Notes under the pieces: model-generated
What the model was told of the DNA's origin: nothing
Seen by the model: the letters and a program-made list of their open reading frames with translations, nothing else
The model's database searches: none
Translations under genes and position numbers: made by a program
Shown here: piece by piece, positions 1-8,896 of the stretch
Position numbering within the stretch: position 1 is the first letter of the stretch
Layout: the number at the start of each line of letters is the position of its first letter
Source: Hyphomicrobiales bacterium
GTDB taxonomy: Bacteria > Pseudomonadota > Alphaproteobacteria > Rhizobiales > Rhizobiaceae
Direction of reading: 5' to 3'
Assembly: GCA_900473795.1 (NCBI GenBank)
Contig: UCMT01000055.1
Coordinates: 1-64,000 of the forward strand
DNA length: 64,000 bases

Positions 1-7
1 TTTGTGT

Positions 8-153
8 CCTCTCCCACGGGGGGAGAGGTAGCGGGTGGCGGGGCCTCGCGGCAAAACAATATCCCCGTTTTCAGGCGAGAGGGGTGCCGCGGGTTACCTC
101 TCCCCTTGTGGGAGAGGGAGAAAAATCAGCATCTTAGCTTCAGCTAAATGCTG
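8..153. repeat. Rhizobial intergenic palindromes
   Basis: Two similar palindromes lie at 8-28 (CCTCTCCC ... GGGAGAGG) and 97-117 (CCTCTCCC, 5-nt loop, GGGAGAGG). An AT-richer inverted repeat follows at about 129-153 (AGCAT, TAGCT, TC, AGCTA, ATGCT). The rest of 1-325 shows no convincing gene. Elements with CTCTCCC/GGGAGAG arms are common between genes in rhizobial chromosomes; a further copy lies at 12489-12513. Their function is unknown; they may act as weak terminators or be passively mobile. Confidence 0.5.
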
Positions 154-325
154 GATTTCAGGTGAGGGGGCGTCTCGCGCACGCCGCTTTTTGCATTGCA
201 GCAAAAAACGCCACAGGAACGGTCTCCCCTGCCGCATTTTTCAGCATGCTCATCGCGGCAAGACACTAAGTGCTTGACGTGGCTGCCTTCTGAAACCTGG
301 CACGCGGCTTGCTCTCCTGTCTGGT

Positions 326-1060
326 ATGCAAGATTTACATACAGGACAGACAGCGCAGGACGATATCGAGCGGTCCATCGTCTCCGGTATCCTTTCGGCT
401 CGCATCAAACCCGGCACCCGCCTCAGCGAGAACCAGCTGGCAACGGTGTTCGGCGTCTCGCGAACGCGGGTGCGGGAGGCGATGATGCGGCTCGAGACCC
501 GCGCCATTGTCCATGTCAGCCCCCGCCGCGGCTGGTTCGTGGCCGAACCCTCGGCTGGCGAAGCCATGACGGTGTACGCCGCCCGGCGCGTCATCGAATC
601 CGGCCTGCTTCGCTCGATGAGCGAATTGACCAACGCCGGGCGGCAGAAACTGCACGCGCATCTCGCCGAGGAAAAGGAGGCGATTGCCGCCGGCGACAAG
701 CAGCGCTTGACCTGCCTGATGGGCGATTTCCATATTCGGCTGGCCGAACTCAGCGGCAATGACGTGCTCATCGACATCCTGCGCGACCTGACGGCGCGGA
801 CCATCCTGATTTCCCTGCTCTATCAGTCGGATTTCCACGCCATGCAGTCGCATCTCGGCCACTGCGAGATCGTCGACGCGCTGGACGCCGGCGAATTCAC
901 GAAAGCCGCCGAACTCAGCATCGCGCATCTCGAGGAGGTCGAGGAAGGTCTCGACCTGACGTCGCGCCGCGATCCGCTGTCGGACCTGCGCACCTCGCTT
1001 TCCCTTCCCCCCGCGGCCGCGCAATCGAAAGAGGCGGCCGTCTCATCCCAGAAGAAATAA
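326..1060 (+). CDS. GntR-family (FadR subfamily) regulator
   Basis: A 244-residue DNA-binding regulator. An N-terminal winged helix occupies about residues 10-75, with recognition-helix text FGVSRTRVREAMMRLE and the typical wing RRGWFV. It is followed by an all-helical FCD ligand-binding domain (about 85-215) with conserved histidines that usually bind a metal and an organic acid. It lies 19 bp before the substrate-binding gene of an amino-acid ABC transporter on the same strand, so it probably controls that operon in response to the transported compound or a product of it. The ligand cannot be read from sequence. The C-terminal tail (about 225-244) is low complexity. No strong ribosome site precedes the ATG. 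Confidence 0.92.
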   Translation: MQDLHTGQTAQDDIERSIVSGILSARIKPGTRLSENQLATVFGVSRTRVREAMMRLETRAIVHVSPRRGWFVAEPSAGEAMTVYAARRVIESGLLRSMSELTNAGRQKLHAHLAEEKEAIAAGDKQRLTCLMGDFHIRLAELSGNDVLIDILRDLTARTILISLLYQSDFHAMQSHLGHCEIVDALDAGEFTKAAELSIAHLEEVEEGLDLTSRRDPLSDLRTSLSLPPAAAQSKEAAVSSQKK

Positions 1061-1079
1061 TCGCAAAAAGGAGAACAGC

Positions 1080-1868
1080 ATGACATTCACCAAACATCTC
1101 GCCGCCGCGGCTATGACCGTCGCCGCCATCTTTGCAACGGCTTCGGCCTCCCGCGCCGACGCGCTTGCCGACATCACCGCGCGCGGCACGATCCGCGTCG
1201 CCGTTCCGCAGGATTTCCCGCCCTTCGGCAGCGTCGGCACCGACATGGCGCCGATGGGCTACGACATCGATATCGCCAATCTCATTTCCGAAAAGCTCGG
1301 CGTGAAGACAGAACTGGTGCCGGTCACCAGCGCAAACCGCATCCCCTACCTGCAGACCAACAAGGTCGATCTGGTGATTTCGAGCCTCGGCAAGAATGCC
1401 GAACGGGAAAAGGTCATCGATTTCTCGACCCCCTACGCACCGTTCTTCAACGGCGTCTTCGCCCCCGCCGATGTTGCCGTGACGAAGGCCGAGGAACTTG
1501 CCGGCAAGACCGTCGGCGTCACCCGTGGTGCCGTCGAGGATCTGGAACTCACCAAGATTGCCCCGGCCGACGCCGTCATCAAGCGCTACGAGGACAACAA
1601 CGGAACGATCTCCGCCTTCCTCTCCGGCCAGGTGGACGTGGTAGCGACCGGCAACGTCGTTGCAGCCGCGATCCTTGCCAAGAACCCGCCGAAGCGCCCG
1701 GAGCTGAAGTTCCTGATCAAGAATTCGCCCTGCTATATCGGCCTCAACAAGCAGGAGCCGGCGCTGCTTGAAAAGGTCAACGCCATCATCGCCGCTGCCA
1801 AGACGGACGGCACGCTCAACGGCATCTCGCAGAAATGGCTCGGCGCCGACCTTCCGGCCGACCTCTGA
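1080..1868 (+). CDS. Polar amino-acid ABC transporter substrate-binding protein
   Basis: A periplasmic solute-binding protein of family 3 (262 residues). A cleavable signal peptide covers about residues 1-27 (ends ASASRADA). Mature features include the early TIRVAVPQDFPPFG strand and MGYDIDIANLISEKLG, followed by the typical two-lobe fold ending in a KTDGTLNGISQKW helix. A good ribosome site (AAGGAG) precedes the ATG. It is the first gene of a four-gene transporter (binding protein, two permeases, ATPase). The substrate is probably a polar amino acid or an opine-like derivative; the exact ligand is not predictable. Confidence 0.93.
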   Translation: MTFTKHLAAAAMTVAAIFATASASRADALADITARGTIRVAVPQDFPPFGSVGTDMAPMGYDIDIANLISEKLGVKTELVPVTSANRIPYLQTNKVDLVISSLGKNAEREKVIDFSTPYAPFFNGVFAPADVAVTKAEELAGKTVGVTRGAVEDLELTKIAPADAVIKRYEDNNGTISAFLSGQVDVVATGNVVAAAILAKNPPKRPELKFLIKNSPCYIGLNKQEPALLEKVNAIIAAAKTDGTLNGISQKWLGADLPADL

Positions 1869-1940
1869 TCCGATGAATGGCCGCCATCCCGCGTGACCGC
1901 GGGGTGGCGCAACCGCTGCTGACGAGCGAGGGGACACCAC

Positions 1941-2612
1941 GTGACCTATATTTTCGACTTCGGCTGGCTGGCCGAATATTATCCGCAGATCCTCAAGGGC
2001 GTTCTGACAACCCTTCAGCTGATTGCCGTCGGCGCGGTGCTCGGAATATCGCTGGGCATCTTCTGTGCCTGGGCGCGGGCGCTGGGGCCTTCATGGCTGA
2101 AGCCGGTCGTGGCTACTTATGTCGAGCTGATCCGCAACACGCCGTTCCTGATCCAGCTTTTCTTCATTTTCTTCGGCCTGCCGTCGCTGGGCCTGCAGCT
2201 TGGCGAGCTGACCGCCGCCAACATCGCCATGGTGGTCAATCTCGGCGCCTATAGCTGCGAGATCATCCGCGCCGGCATCCAGGCGACGCCGAAAGGCCAG
2301 TTCGAGGCAGGCGCCAGCCTCGCCATGACGCCCTTCGAGACCTTCCGCCATGTCGTGCTGGTGCCCTCGCTGCAGCGCATCTGGCCGGCCCTGTCGTCGC
2401 AGGTGGTGATCGTCATGCTCGGCTCCTCGGTCGTCTCGCAGATCGCCGCCGAAGACCTGACCTTTGCGGCCAATTTCATCCAGTCGCGGACCTTCCGTGC
2501 CTTCGAGGCCTATATCGTCTCGACCCTGATCTATCTCTGCCTCGCGATCCTGCTGCGGCAGGTGCTCGTCGTGGTCGGCGGCTTCATCTTTCCCCGGAGG
2601 GCGGCGCGATGA
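1941..2612 (+). CDS. Amino-acid ABC transporter permease 1
   Basis: A 223-residue inner-membrane permease of the HisM/GlnP type with about five membrane helices. The ABC-coupling loop is visible as GIQATPKGQFEAGASLAMTP (EAA motif) near residues 113-132. The N-terminal segment with YVELIRNTPFLIQLFFIFFG is characteristic of polar amino-acid permeases. The start is a GTG. The stop codon overlaps the start of the next permease by 4 bp (ATGA), indicating translational coupling. It pairs with the downstream permease to make a heterodimeric channel. Confidence 0.93.
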   Translation: MTYIFDFGWLAEYYPQILKGVLTTLQLIAVGAVLGISLGIFCAWARALGPSWLKPVVATYVELIRNTPFLIQLFFIFFGLPSLGLQLGELTAANIAMVVNLGAYSCEIIRAGIQATPKGQFEAGASLAMTPFETFRHVVLVPSLQRIWPALSSQVVIVMLGSSVVSQIAAEDLTFAANFIQSRTFRAFEAYIVSTLIYLCLAILLRQVLVVVGGFIFPRRAAR

Positions 2613-3268
2613 TCGAATTTTCCACATGGGACATCCTGCGCAACCTGTTGCTGGCGACGCGCTGGACCATCCTGCTCTCGCTCGTCTCCTTCGTCGGGGG
2701 AGGGGCGGTCGGTCTGCTGCTGCTTTTCCTGCGCATCAGCAAGCGCAAGGCAGCGCGGGCCTTCGCCAAATATTACATCGAGCTGTTCCAGGGCACGCCG
2801 CTGCTGATGCAGCTTTTCCTCGCCTTCTTCGGCCTTGGCCTGTTCGGCGTCGACGTGCCGGCCTGGCTGGCGGCAGGGATGGCGCTCGTCCTGTGGACGG
2901 CCTCGTTCCTCGCCGAAATCTGGCGGGGCTGCGTTGAATCGATCGCCAGGGGGCAATGGGAGGCGTCCGCCAGCCTCGGCATGGGACGGCTGCAGCAGAT
3001 GCGCTACGTCATCCTGCCGCAGGCGCTGAAGATCGCCGTGCCGCCGACCGTCGGCTTCTCGGTGCAGGTCGTCAAGGGCACGGCACTGACCTCGATCATC
3101 GGTTTCGTCGAGCTGTCGAAGGCCGGAACCGTCGTCACCAACGCCACATTCCAGCCCTTCACCGTCTACGGCCTCGTCGCCCTCATCTATTTCGCGCTCT
3201 GCTGGCCTCTGTCCAAGAGCAGCCAAATTCTCGAAAGGAAGCTCAATGTCGCTCATCGAAATCACTGA
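2609..3268 (+). CDS. Amino-acid ABC transporter permease 2
   Basis: A second HisQ/GlnP-type permease of 219 residues. It shares the family signature YIELFQGTPLLMQLFLAFFG and an EAA loop (CVESIARGQWEASASLGMG), with about five predicted membrane helices. It overlaps permease 1 by 4 bp and the ATPase gene by 23 bp, so all three are probably translated as one coupled unit. With permease 1 it forms the membrane channel of the transporter. Confidence 0.93.
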   Translation: MIEFSTWDILRNLLLATRWTILLSLVSFVGGGAVGLLLLFLRISKRKAARAFAKYYIELFQGTPLLMQLFLAFFGLGLFGVDVPAWLAAGMALVLWTASFLAEIWRGCVESIARGQWEASASLGMGRLQQMRYVILPQALKIAVPPTVGFSVQVVKGTALTSIIGFVELSKAGTVVTNATFQPFTVYGLVALIYFALCWPLSKSSQILERKLNVAHRNH

Positions 3269-3971
3269 GATCCGCAAAAGCTACGGCACCAACGAGGTTC
3301 TGAAGGGCATCAACCTCGACGTCGAGCCCGGCGAGGTGATCGCCATCATCGGCAAGAGCGGCTCGGGCAAGTCGACGCTGCTTCGCTGCATCAACGGGCT
3401 GGAGACGATCACGCAAGGCTCGATCTCCGTTGCCGGCGCGCAGCTCATCGACGACGAGCTGCACCTGAAGGCGCTGAGATTGAAGGTCGGGATGATCTTC
3501 CAACAGTTCAACCTCTTCCCGCATCTGACGGCCGGCGGCAATGTCATGCTCTCCCAGACCGTCGTCAAGAAGACCGCAAAGGCCGAGGCCGAGGCCGTGG
3601 CCCGCAAGATGCTCGACCGCGTCGGGCTGGGGCACAAGTTCGATGCCTATCCGGACGAGCTTTCCGGCGGCCAGCAGCAGCGCGTGGCGATCGCACGCGC
3701 CTTGGCGATGCAGCCGATCGCGCTTCTCTGCGACGAAATCACCTCGGCGCTCGACCCGGAACTGGTGGCCGAAGTGCTGGCGGTGGTTCGCGAGCTTGCC
3801 GCGGAAGGCATGACGCTGTTGATGGTGACACACGAAATGAGGTTCGCCCGCGACGTCTGCTCGCGCGTCGTCTTCATGCATCAGGGGCGCGTGCACGAGA
3901 TCGGACCGCCGGAAGAGGTGTTCGCCAATCCGAAGACGCCGGAGCTGCAGCAGTTTCTGGGCGTGCATTGA
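3246..3971 (+). CDS. Amino-acid ABC transporter ATP-binding protein
   Basis: A 241-residue cytoplasmic ATPase of the GlnQ/HisP type. Walker A is GKSGSGKST (about residues 36-44), the Q-loop is [10 protein letters not shown], the signature is LSGGQQQR, Walker B is [15 protein letters not shown], and the H-loop is VTHEM. All nucleotide-binding residues are intact. The start lies inside the end of the preceding permease gene, which fits coupled translation. It energises uptake through the two permeases. No clear terminator follows; the next 272 bp to 4243 show no gene. Confidence 0.95.
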   Translation: MSLIEITEIRKSYGTNEVLKGINLDVEPGEVIAIIGKSGSGKSTLLRCINGLETITQGSISVAGAQLIDDELHLKALRLKVGMIFQQFNLFPHLTAGGNVMLSQTVVKKTAKAEAEAVARKMLDRVGLGHKFDAYPDELSGGQQQRVAIARALAMQPIALLCDEITSALDPELVAEVLAVVRELAAEGMTLLMVTHEMRFARDVCSRVVFMHQGRVHEIGPPEEVFANPKTPELQQFLGVH

Positions 3972-4243
3972 GGCAGGGCCCTGGGCCGTTCGCGGCGCCT
4001 GCGGCTGGCAGGGCATTGGCCTACGAGATCACCGTCTCCGCCCGGGAGACGGTGACGCTTGCCACACCGGCGAAACTGCCGTCTCTGTTTCGCCGCCGAT
4101 CCGGTGCATGTGCAAATGGTTCGCGATAAAATTGTCTTGTATGTGGGCTGCAATTAGCGCATGTTTCTCGCTTCGGCAGCAGTTTGTGCGGGCGCTGCCG
4201 CTTGAGGGCTGTCATACCCTAGCCCCAATCAAAGGAGGACCTC

Positions 4244-4570
4244 GTGTCTTCCACCATCCAGCAAGATTTTGTCGATTCCATAGATCTGAGATCCATCACC
4301 GAGGGCCGCCACTGTGGCGTGGACCTGAAGCTACCGGCTGCGCCGTTGGTCGAGCGCGCCGAACTGATCTATTCTCTGCACAACCGGTTCAGACTTTCCG
4401 TGAGAAGCAGGACGTCGCATGGCATGGCAAGCGGCGTGGATCAGCCGTTCTCCGATATGAATGCGCCCTGTGCCTCCAAGGCGGGCATTGCCGTCTACAG
4501 CTGGAAGAATGGGCGAAGCGCACTTCCTGAGATGAATAAACAGGACGGGAGGAGACCCGAAAATGTTTAA
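4244..4570 (+). CDS. Small hypothetical protein (108 aa)
   Basis: A GTG-initiated ORF with an excellent ribosome site (AAAGGAGGA, 4231-4239). It encodes a 108-residue soluble-looking protein with no recognisable domain, signal peptide or membrane helix. It is the first of a run of small ORFs (4244-4964) not recognised as core genes. Its 3' end overlaps the start of a possible 33-residue peptide by 8 bp. The strong Shine-Dalgarno sequence is the main support; no family is recognised. Confidence 0.5.
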   Translation: MSSTIQQDFVDSIDLRSITEGRHCGVDLKLPAAPLVERAELIYSLHNRFRLSVRSRTSHGMASGVDQPFSDMNAPCASKAGIAVYSWKNGRSALPEMNKQDGRRPENV

Positions 4571-4664
4571 GTCCAGTTTGCCGGTCGTATCCGTGGTGAC
4601 GTTCCTGATCAAGTCGTCCCCCGTCTTGTCGCTGATCTTCGTCGCCTATTTCGCGATGCGGTAA
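4563..4664 (+). CDS. Possible 33-residue membrane peptide
   Basis: A very short ORF of 33 codons, almost entirely hydrophobic: MFKSSLPVVSVVTFLI, then KSSPVLSLIFVAYFAMR. It would form one membrane helix, with basic residues near both ends. A ribosome site (GGGAGGAG) lies about 8 bp upstream, inside the end of the preceding ORF, so the two could be translationally coupled. It is followed 33 bp later by the DUF1488 gene. Whether it is expressed is unknown. The alternative is a chance ORF. Confidence 0.35.
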   Translation: MFKSSLPVVSVVTFLIKSSPVLSLIFVAYFAMR

Positions 4665-4697
4665 TCGGTGCCGTTTCATGCAAATCGAAAGTGCGTC

Positions 4698-4964
4698 ATG
4701 ACGCTCTCGTTTCCCAATAGTGCCCGCAGCTACGACGAAGCCAACAGGCGTGTCCGGTTTACCGGCTACGATGGTATGTTTGAGGTCAAATTCTTCGTGA
4801 CCGCCGACGTTCTCGCCAAAGGACTGGTTACGAGGACCGCGGCGGAGCAAGACTATCTCGCGGCCTTCGACAAGTTGCGTCCGAAAATCCTGGACGTTGC
4901 AATGCGTGCCTATAATGGCAAGCGGCAGGCAATGGTGCTTCTGGACCTGTCGAACTTTAGATAA
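4698..4964 (+). CDS. DUF1488 family protein
   Basis: An 88-residue small protein from the ATG at 4698; an in-frame upstream start at 4668 adds 10 non-conserved residues. The sequence opens MTLSFPNSARSYD, then VRFTGYDGMFEVKFFV, and ends with a helical part KLRPKILDVAMRAYNGKR. This pattern matches DUF1488, a short family frequent in rhizobia and of unknown function. It is the third member of the same-strand small-gene run. Confidence 0.65.
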   Translation: MTLSFPNSARSYDEANRRVRFTGYDGMFEVKFFVTADVLAKGLVTRTAAEQDYLAAFDKLRPKILDVAMRAYNGKRQAMVLLDLSNFR

Positions 4965-5059
4965 TCCTTCGCGCAAACGGCGCATGCTCACCTGGCGCTC
5001 ACCGTTGCCCAGGGCTGGAAGCATGACGATGGGGCATCAGCAATTATTCATGGCTGACG

Positions 5060-5347
5060 CTAGTTCTGCATGCGCTTGGCCGGGACCTGTTTCTCCAGTT
5101 TCTTGGCGTAGCGGATCAGATGGGTGCCGAGTTCCTTGGCCGCGGCGGGCGACATCGCGACCTGGAGTTGATGCGGAGAAATGTCCGTATCCCGGTAGAG
5201 ATCCCACTCTTTCCTGGAGATGGCGTACCCGACCCGCATGATGACATGGTGCGGGTCCGCGGTGGCTGTGCCCCATTCGAGGAGGGTGTAGGCTGTCAGC
5301 TTGTTTTCGAGGTCGACATCCCATTTCGACATGTCGTTTTCGCTCAC
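5060..5347 (-). CDS. Hypothetical protein (95 aa)
   Basis: A GTG-started ORF with a plausible GGAAGG ribosome site 10 bp upstream. It encodes a soluble alpha/beta-looking protein of 95 residues (opens MSENDMSKWDVDLENKL, includes HVIMRVGYA and a C-terminal amphipathic helix KELGTHLIRYAKKLEKQ). Codon use and composition look like a genuine gene, and the opposite strand reads poorly. It converges with the DUF1488 gene across a 95-bp gap. No family was recognised with confidence. Confidence 0.6.
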   Translation of the reverse strand: MSENDMSKWDVDLENKLTAYTLLEWGTATADPHHVIMRVGYAISRKEWDLYRDTDISPHQLQVAMSPAAAKELGTHLIRYAKKLEKQVPAKRMQN

Positions 5348-5655
5348 GGCAAGGGCCTTCCCATGGTCGTTTCGTCACGTTGGCGTCGCGTTTTCTACCG
5401 TCCATAATTACCTGCAAATCTTTGAAGGCGCGCTTCTCTTTTAGACGTAAACACCATCCGGAAAAGGAGAGATGCCGACCATCAGCATGGGTGCCCGCAG
5501 CCAGGAAGACGTGGTTGGACGACGGTCTGGACAGCTTTTGTGGGGCACGCGGACGCCACAGGGCATCCAAGCCAGCCAAACGTTGTCTTCGCGGTCGTCC
5601 TCGTCGAAAAATACCCGTCTGGCCAACCGGCCCTCCGCCGCCTATCTTCCGCGCC
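5348..5655. other. Gene-poor gap between hypothetical gene and DUF6163 gene
   Basis: No convincing gene. Two short overlapping ORFs compete here: a plus-strand frame from 5472 with a fair AAGGAG site, and a minus-strand frame 5626-5441 whose start is acidic (FFDEDDRED). Neither resembles a known family and they exclude each other, so neither is called. The promoters of both flanking genes must lie here. Confidence 0.4.
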
Positions 5656-6093
5656 ATGGCTCCTGATTCTGTGAAAGTGCCGAAACTGTCGCTGACGGAA
5701 ACGATCTTCGGGTTGTTGCTGCGGCTGGTCGCCGTCGCGTGTTTCTGGTTCGGGCTCAATTACTGGGCGCTGCTGATCGGCTTCTCGTTCGAGGGCAGCG
5801 GGCGGTTCGATCTGTTGCCGGTGCCCTGGCGGGTGGCAGCCACGGCACTTGCCGTGGTCTATCCGGTGGCGGCCCTCGGCCTGTGGCTTCTGGTCTCCTG
5901 GGGACCGGTGCTCTGGGTGGTCGCGGCAGCGGCGGAAGCCACCATGTTCGGCTTCTATCCGGAGATTTTCGGGAAGAAGCCGATGCTCTTGATGATGCAC
6001 GGCTCGGTCGCCGTCACCTACGTGCTTTTCCGGCTTGTGATGCTCTACCAGCGGGCCAAACAGGCCAAGGCTGCAAGAAATGATTTACCCTGA
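5656..6093 (+). CDS. DUF6163 family membrane protein
   Basis: A 145-residue inner-membrane protein with about four hydrophobic helices (near residues 22-40, 55-70, 75-95 and 115-135) and a basic C-terminal tail (YQRAKQAKAARNDLP). The ATG at 5656 is chosen because the upstream in-frame extension has non-coding character; several small alphaproteobacterial proteins of this size and pattern belong to DUF6163. It sits directly before ldtR. Its function is unknown. Confidence 0.75.
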   Translation: MAPDSVKVPKLSLTETIFGLLLRLVAVACFWFGLNYWALLIGFSFEGSGRFDLLPVPWRVAATALAVVYPVAALGLWLLVSWGPVLWVVAAAAEATMFGFYPEIFGKKPMLLMMHGSVAVTYVLFRLVMLYQRAKQAKAARNDLP

Positions 6094-6133
6094 GACAAGG
6101 GCTGTGGATGGTAATGCGCTGTTAAGGCTGTAG

Positions 6134-6160
6134 TTTAAGTCGAATTTTATACGTATTCGA
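6134..6160. promoter_or_regulatory. Candidate LdtR operator upstream of ldtR
   Basis: A perfect 6-bp dyad TCGAAT (6140-6145), 9-nt spacer, ATTCGA (6155-6160) lies 65 bp before the ldtR start. The overlapping sequence TTTAAGTCGAATTTT (6134-6148) is echoed in inverted orientation at 7001-7012 (AATTTCGACTTA), upstream of ldtP. A dyad of this spacing suits a dimeric MarR protein. Operator function is inferred. Confidence 0.4.
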
Positions 6161-6224
6161 TAGTGTCTCACTCAAGGCGGGAAGACAAACAGACACCGCC
6201 AAACAAAACAGTGAGGCAGTCATC

Positions 6225-6737
6225 ATGAACACCAAAATGAAGCCGCAGGCCGTTGCCGTCAAAGATCCGCATGAAGACGCGATCCGTTCGCTCTACATGG
6301 AATCCCTCCACCTCGTCGAGCGTCTCCACCGCCGTCTCCTGGACGTCATCAAGGACGAATTCGACCGCTCGGGCCGCTCGGACGTCAACGCCGTCCAGGC
6401 GCTCCTCCTCTTCAACATCGGCAATTCCGAACTGACGGCCGGCGAACTGCGCTCGCGCGGTTACTATCTCGGCTCCAACGTATCCTACAATGTTAAAAAG
6501 CTGGTTGACCTCGGCTTCATCAACCACCAGCGCTCGCGCATCGATCGCCGCTCGGTCCGCATCAGCCTGACCGATGACGGCCAGGAGATCGCCGAGACGG
6601 TCGCCAAGCTCTATGAGCGCCATATCGGCTCGATCCAGAAGGTCGGCGGCATCGGCACCGACGAGTTCGGCCAGATGAACAAGCTCCTGCAGCGTCTCGA
6701 CCGCTTCTGGAACGACACGATGCTCTACAAGCTCTAA
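6225..6737 (+). CDS. ldtR: MarR-family regulator LdtR
   Basis: A 170-residue winged-helix regulator. Dimerisation helices are at both ends; the DNA-binding core spans about residues 55-125, with the recognition region LRSRGYYLGSNVSYNVKKLV and the wing SRIDRRSVRISLT. The sequence and the location before an L,D-transpeptidase gene fit LdtR, described in Liberibacter and Sinorhizobium as the activator of ldtP and a regulator of osmotic-stress tolerance. The ATG at 6225 follows a purine-rich leader. A hairpin (CGGGTGCG/CGCACCCG, 6795-6817) lies downstream without a T run. Confidence 0.88.
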   Translation: MNTKMKPQAVAVKDPHEDAIRSLYMESLHLVERLHRRLLDVIKDEFDRSGRSDVNAVQALLLFNIGNSELTAGELRSRGYYLGSNVSYNVKKLVDLGFINHQRSRIDRRSVRISLTDDGQEIAETVAKLYERHIGSIQKVGGIGTDEFGQMNKLLQRLDRFWNDTMLYKL

Positions 6738-7386
6738 GCGCGGATGCGCCGGGCACAGCCGCAAATGTGCCGGCAGATCGTGATGTCTTGCTGACGGGTG
6801 CGTGACGAGCGCACCCGCTCGCGCGTTTGGCGCACGCTGCTTGCCTCCGACAGAGAGATTCAAAGCCGAGCCGTCATACGGCCAGAACAACGCGTCGCGA
6901 GCGCTCCATCGTCGCCGGCGCTCAGGCCTGGAGCAAAGCTGTAGGTTGCAATCCATCCACAACAACGACGCATCCCGATACATCGAAAAGCGTTTTTCTG
7001 AATTTCGACTTATCGTTTAAATTGCATATCGACTTGGACTGTCGCGCAGGCGGCCCCGTTTTGGTCGGAGCCGCAGAGCCAATAAGATCGGTCTTGCTGT
7101 CGCGCCCTTGTTGCCGGAATCCCACACCAATCAGGATGTTACGGAAATGGGCGCTCGGCAGGAGCCGCAGGCGACACGAATTGGCCATATTACTGTGACA
7201 GCGACGAGGGCGAGAGAATGCGCGTCAGGGCTCCCCGATTCTCCTGTTGCCGATGGGCCACGGACGGCAATTTGCGGTCGCGCTCTCACGAATGTGAACC
7301 GGGCAGGGGCCGGGTATAGTTTGCGTTTGTTAACCATATCTGTGATAGCGCTGCGTTTTGCGTCGCAGCATTAAATGGTAGGGACT
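6738..7386. other. Long ldtR-ldtP intergenic region
   Basis: About 650 bp without a convincing gene; short ORFs here have no ribosome sites. It holds a hairpin after ldtR (6795-6802 pairing with 6810-6817) and an AT-rich stretch at 6988-7030 containing AATTTCGACTTA (7001-7012), which resembles the inverted form of the dyad before ldtR and may be an LdtR site. A long leader for ldtP or a small RNA is possible, but nothing diagnostic is visible. Confidence 0.45.
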
Positions 7387-8712
7387 ATGTCGAAGAAAAA
7401 CGGAATTGATGCTTTCTCACGCCGCAGCTTTCTGCGTTCGGCCGCAGCCCTGGGTGCAGCGACATGGGCCGGTGGCGCATTGGCGCAAGACGCGCTCGAC
7501 GAGATCATCAACGCGCCGCGGCGCGGGAGCTGGGACGACCAGTTCGACGCCAAGGCGTCGCGCAGCGCAACCGCGGTTGTCTCCAACAATCCGATTTTCG
7601 GTATCGACACGCTCGCCAACACGCAGAACGCCATTGCCCAGTATCAGCAGATCGTCTCTGCCGGCGGCTGGCCAGAGGTCAATTCGTCGGTCCGCCTGGA
7701 GATGGGCGTTTCCGATCCCGCCGTGCAGGCCCTGCGCCAGCGCCTGATCATCTCCGGCGACCTTTCGCAGTCCGCGGGGATTTCCAATTCCTTCGACAGC
7801 TACGTCGACGGCGCGGTCAAGCGCTTCCAGGCCCGCCACGGGCTGCCTGCCGACGGCGTACTCGGCGAATACTCCATCAAGGCAATGAACATCTCGGCGG
7901 ATGTTCGCCTTGGGCAGCTGAACACCAATATCGTCCGGCTGCAGTCCATGTCCGGCGACCTCGGCGGCCGCTATGTCGTCGTCAACATTCCCGCCGCCTA
8001 TATCGAAGCCGTCGAGAACGGCCGCGTGGCGACGCGCCATACCGCCGTTGTCGGCCGCATCAGCCGCCCGACGCACATCATCAACTCGAAGATCTACGAG
8101 GTCATCCTCAACCCCTATTGGACCGCGCCGCGCTCGATCGTCGAGAAGGACATCGTTCCCTTGATGCGCAAGGATCCGGAATATCTGAAGAAGAATTCGA
8201 TCCGCCTCATCGACGGCAGCGGCAACGAGGTCGCCCCCGAGACAATCGACTGGAATGCCGAAAAGGCGCCGAACGTGACGTTCCGCCAGGACCCCGGCAA
8301 GACCAATGCCATGGCCTCGACCAAGATAAATTTCCATAATGAAAACAACGAGTACATGCACGACACGCCGCAGCAGGGCCTGTTCAACAAGCTGGCACGC
8401 TTCGAATCGTCGGGCTGCGTACGCGTCCAGAACGTGCGCGACCTGACGACGTGGCTTCTGCGCGACACGCCCGGCTGGTCGCGCCAGCAGATCGAGGCGA
8501 CGATCCGTGCGGGCCAGAACTCGCCGATCCAGCTCGCGGTCGAGGTTCCGGTCTACTTCAAATACATCACCGCGTGGGCTGCGATGGACGGTATCGTCCA
8601 GTTCCGCGACGACATCTATCAGATGGATGGCGAGCAGCAGCTCGCGCTGCAGACGACCACCGGCGTCGAGCAGGTAGCCGGTGCGGTCGAGCAGGAAAAT
8701 CTGCCGCAATAA
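7387..8712 (+). CDS. ldtP: Tat-exported L,D-transpeptidase
   Basis: A 441-residue periplasmic peptidoglycan cross-linking enzyme. A twin-arginine signal peptide opens it (SRRSFLRSAAALGAATWAGG). A peptidoglycan-binding domain lies near residues 130-170 (YVDGAVKRFQARHGLPADG), and the YkuD catalytic domain is C-terminal, with His325 (MHDTP) and nucleophile Cys344 (SSGCVRV). It forms 3-3 or related cross-links between stem peptides. The ATG at 7387 has an AGGGA site five bases upstream; the ATG at 7375 has none. LdtR, the preceding gene, is its expected regulator. Confidence 0.9.
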   Translation: MSKKNGIDAFSRRSFLRSAAALGAATWAGGALAQDALDEIINAPRRGSWDDQFDAKASRSATAVVSNNPIFGIDTLANTQNAIAQYQQIVSAGGWPEVNSSVRLEMGVSDPAVQALRQRLIISGDLSQSAGISNSFDSYVDGAVKRFQARHGLPADGVLGEYSIKAMNISADVRLGQLNTNIVRLQSMSGDLGGRYVVVNIPAAYIEAVENGRVATRHTAVVGRISRPTHIINSKIYEVILNPYWTAPRSIVEKDIVPLMRKDPEYLKKNSIRLIDGSGNEVAPETIDWNAEKAPNVTFRQDPGKTNAMASTKINFHNENNEYMHDTPQQGLFNKLARFESSGCVRVQNVRDLTTWLLRDTPGWSRQQIEATIRAGQNSPIQLAVEVPVYFKYITAWAAMDGIVQFRDDIYQMDGEQQLALQTTTGVEQVAGAVEQENLPQ

Positions 8713-8731
8713 GGCCAGCGACCCCCAATTG

Positions 8732-8769
8732 AAAGGGCCGTGCCTCCTGGAACGGGGCGCGGCCTTTTT
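8732..8769 (+). terminator. Rho-independent terminator after ldtP
   Basis: The stem AAAGGGCCGTGCC (8732-8744) pairs with GGCGCGGCCTTT (8755-8766) with one bulge and one G-U pair, followed by a run of T. Confidence 0.7.
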
Positions 8770-8896
8770 GCATTCCTGCCTTTGCCGCTTTCCCGGCGCG
8801 GCAGGTGGGGGAAATGGCGCAAATCGCACAGCCCGTATTGCCCTTGCCATGCGAGGACGATAAACAGCGTGCCACGGTCTCACAGGAGCTTTGAGA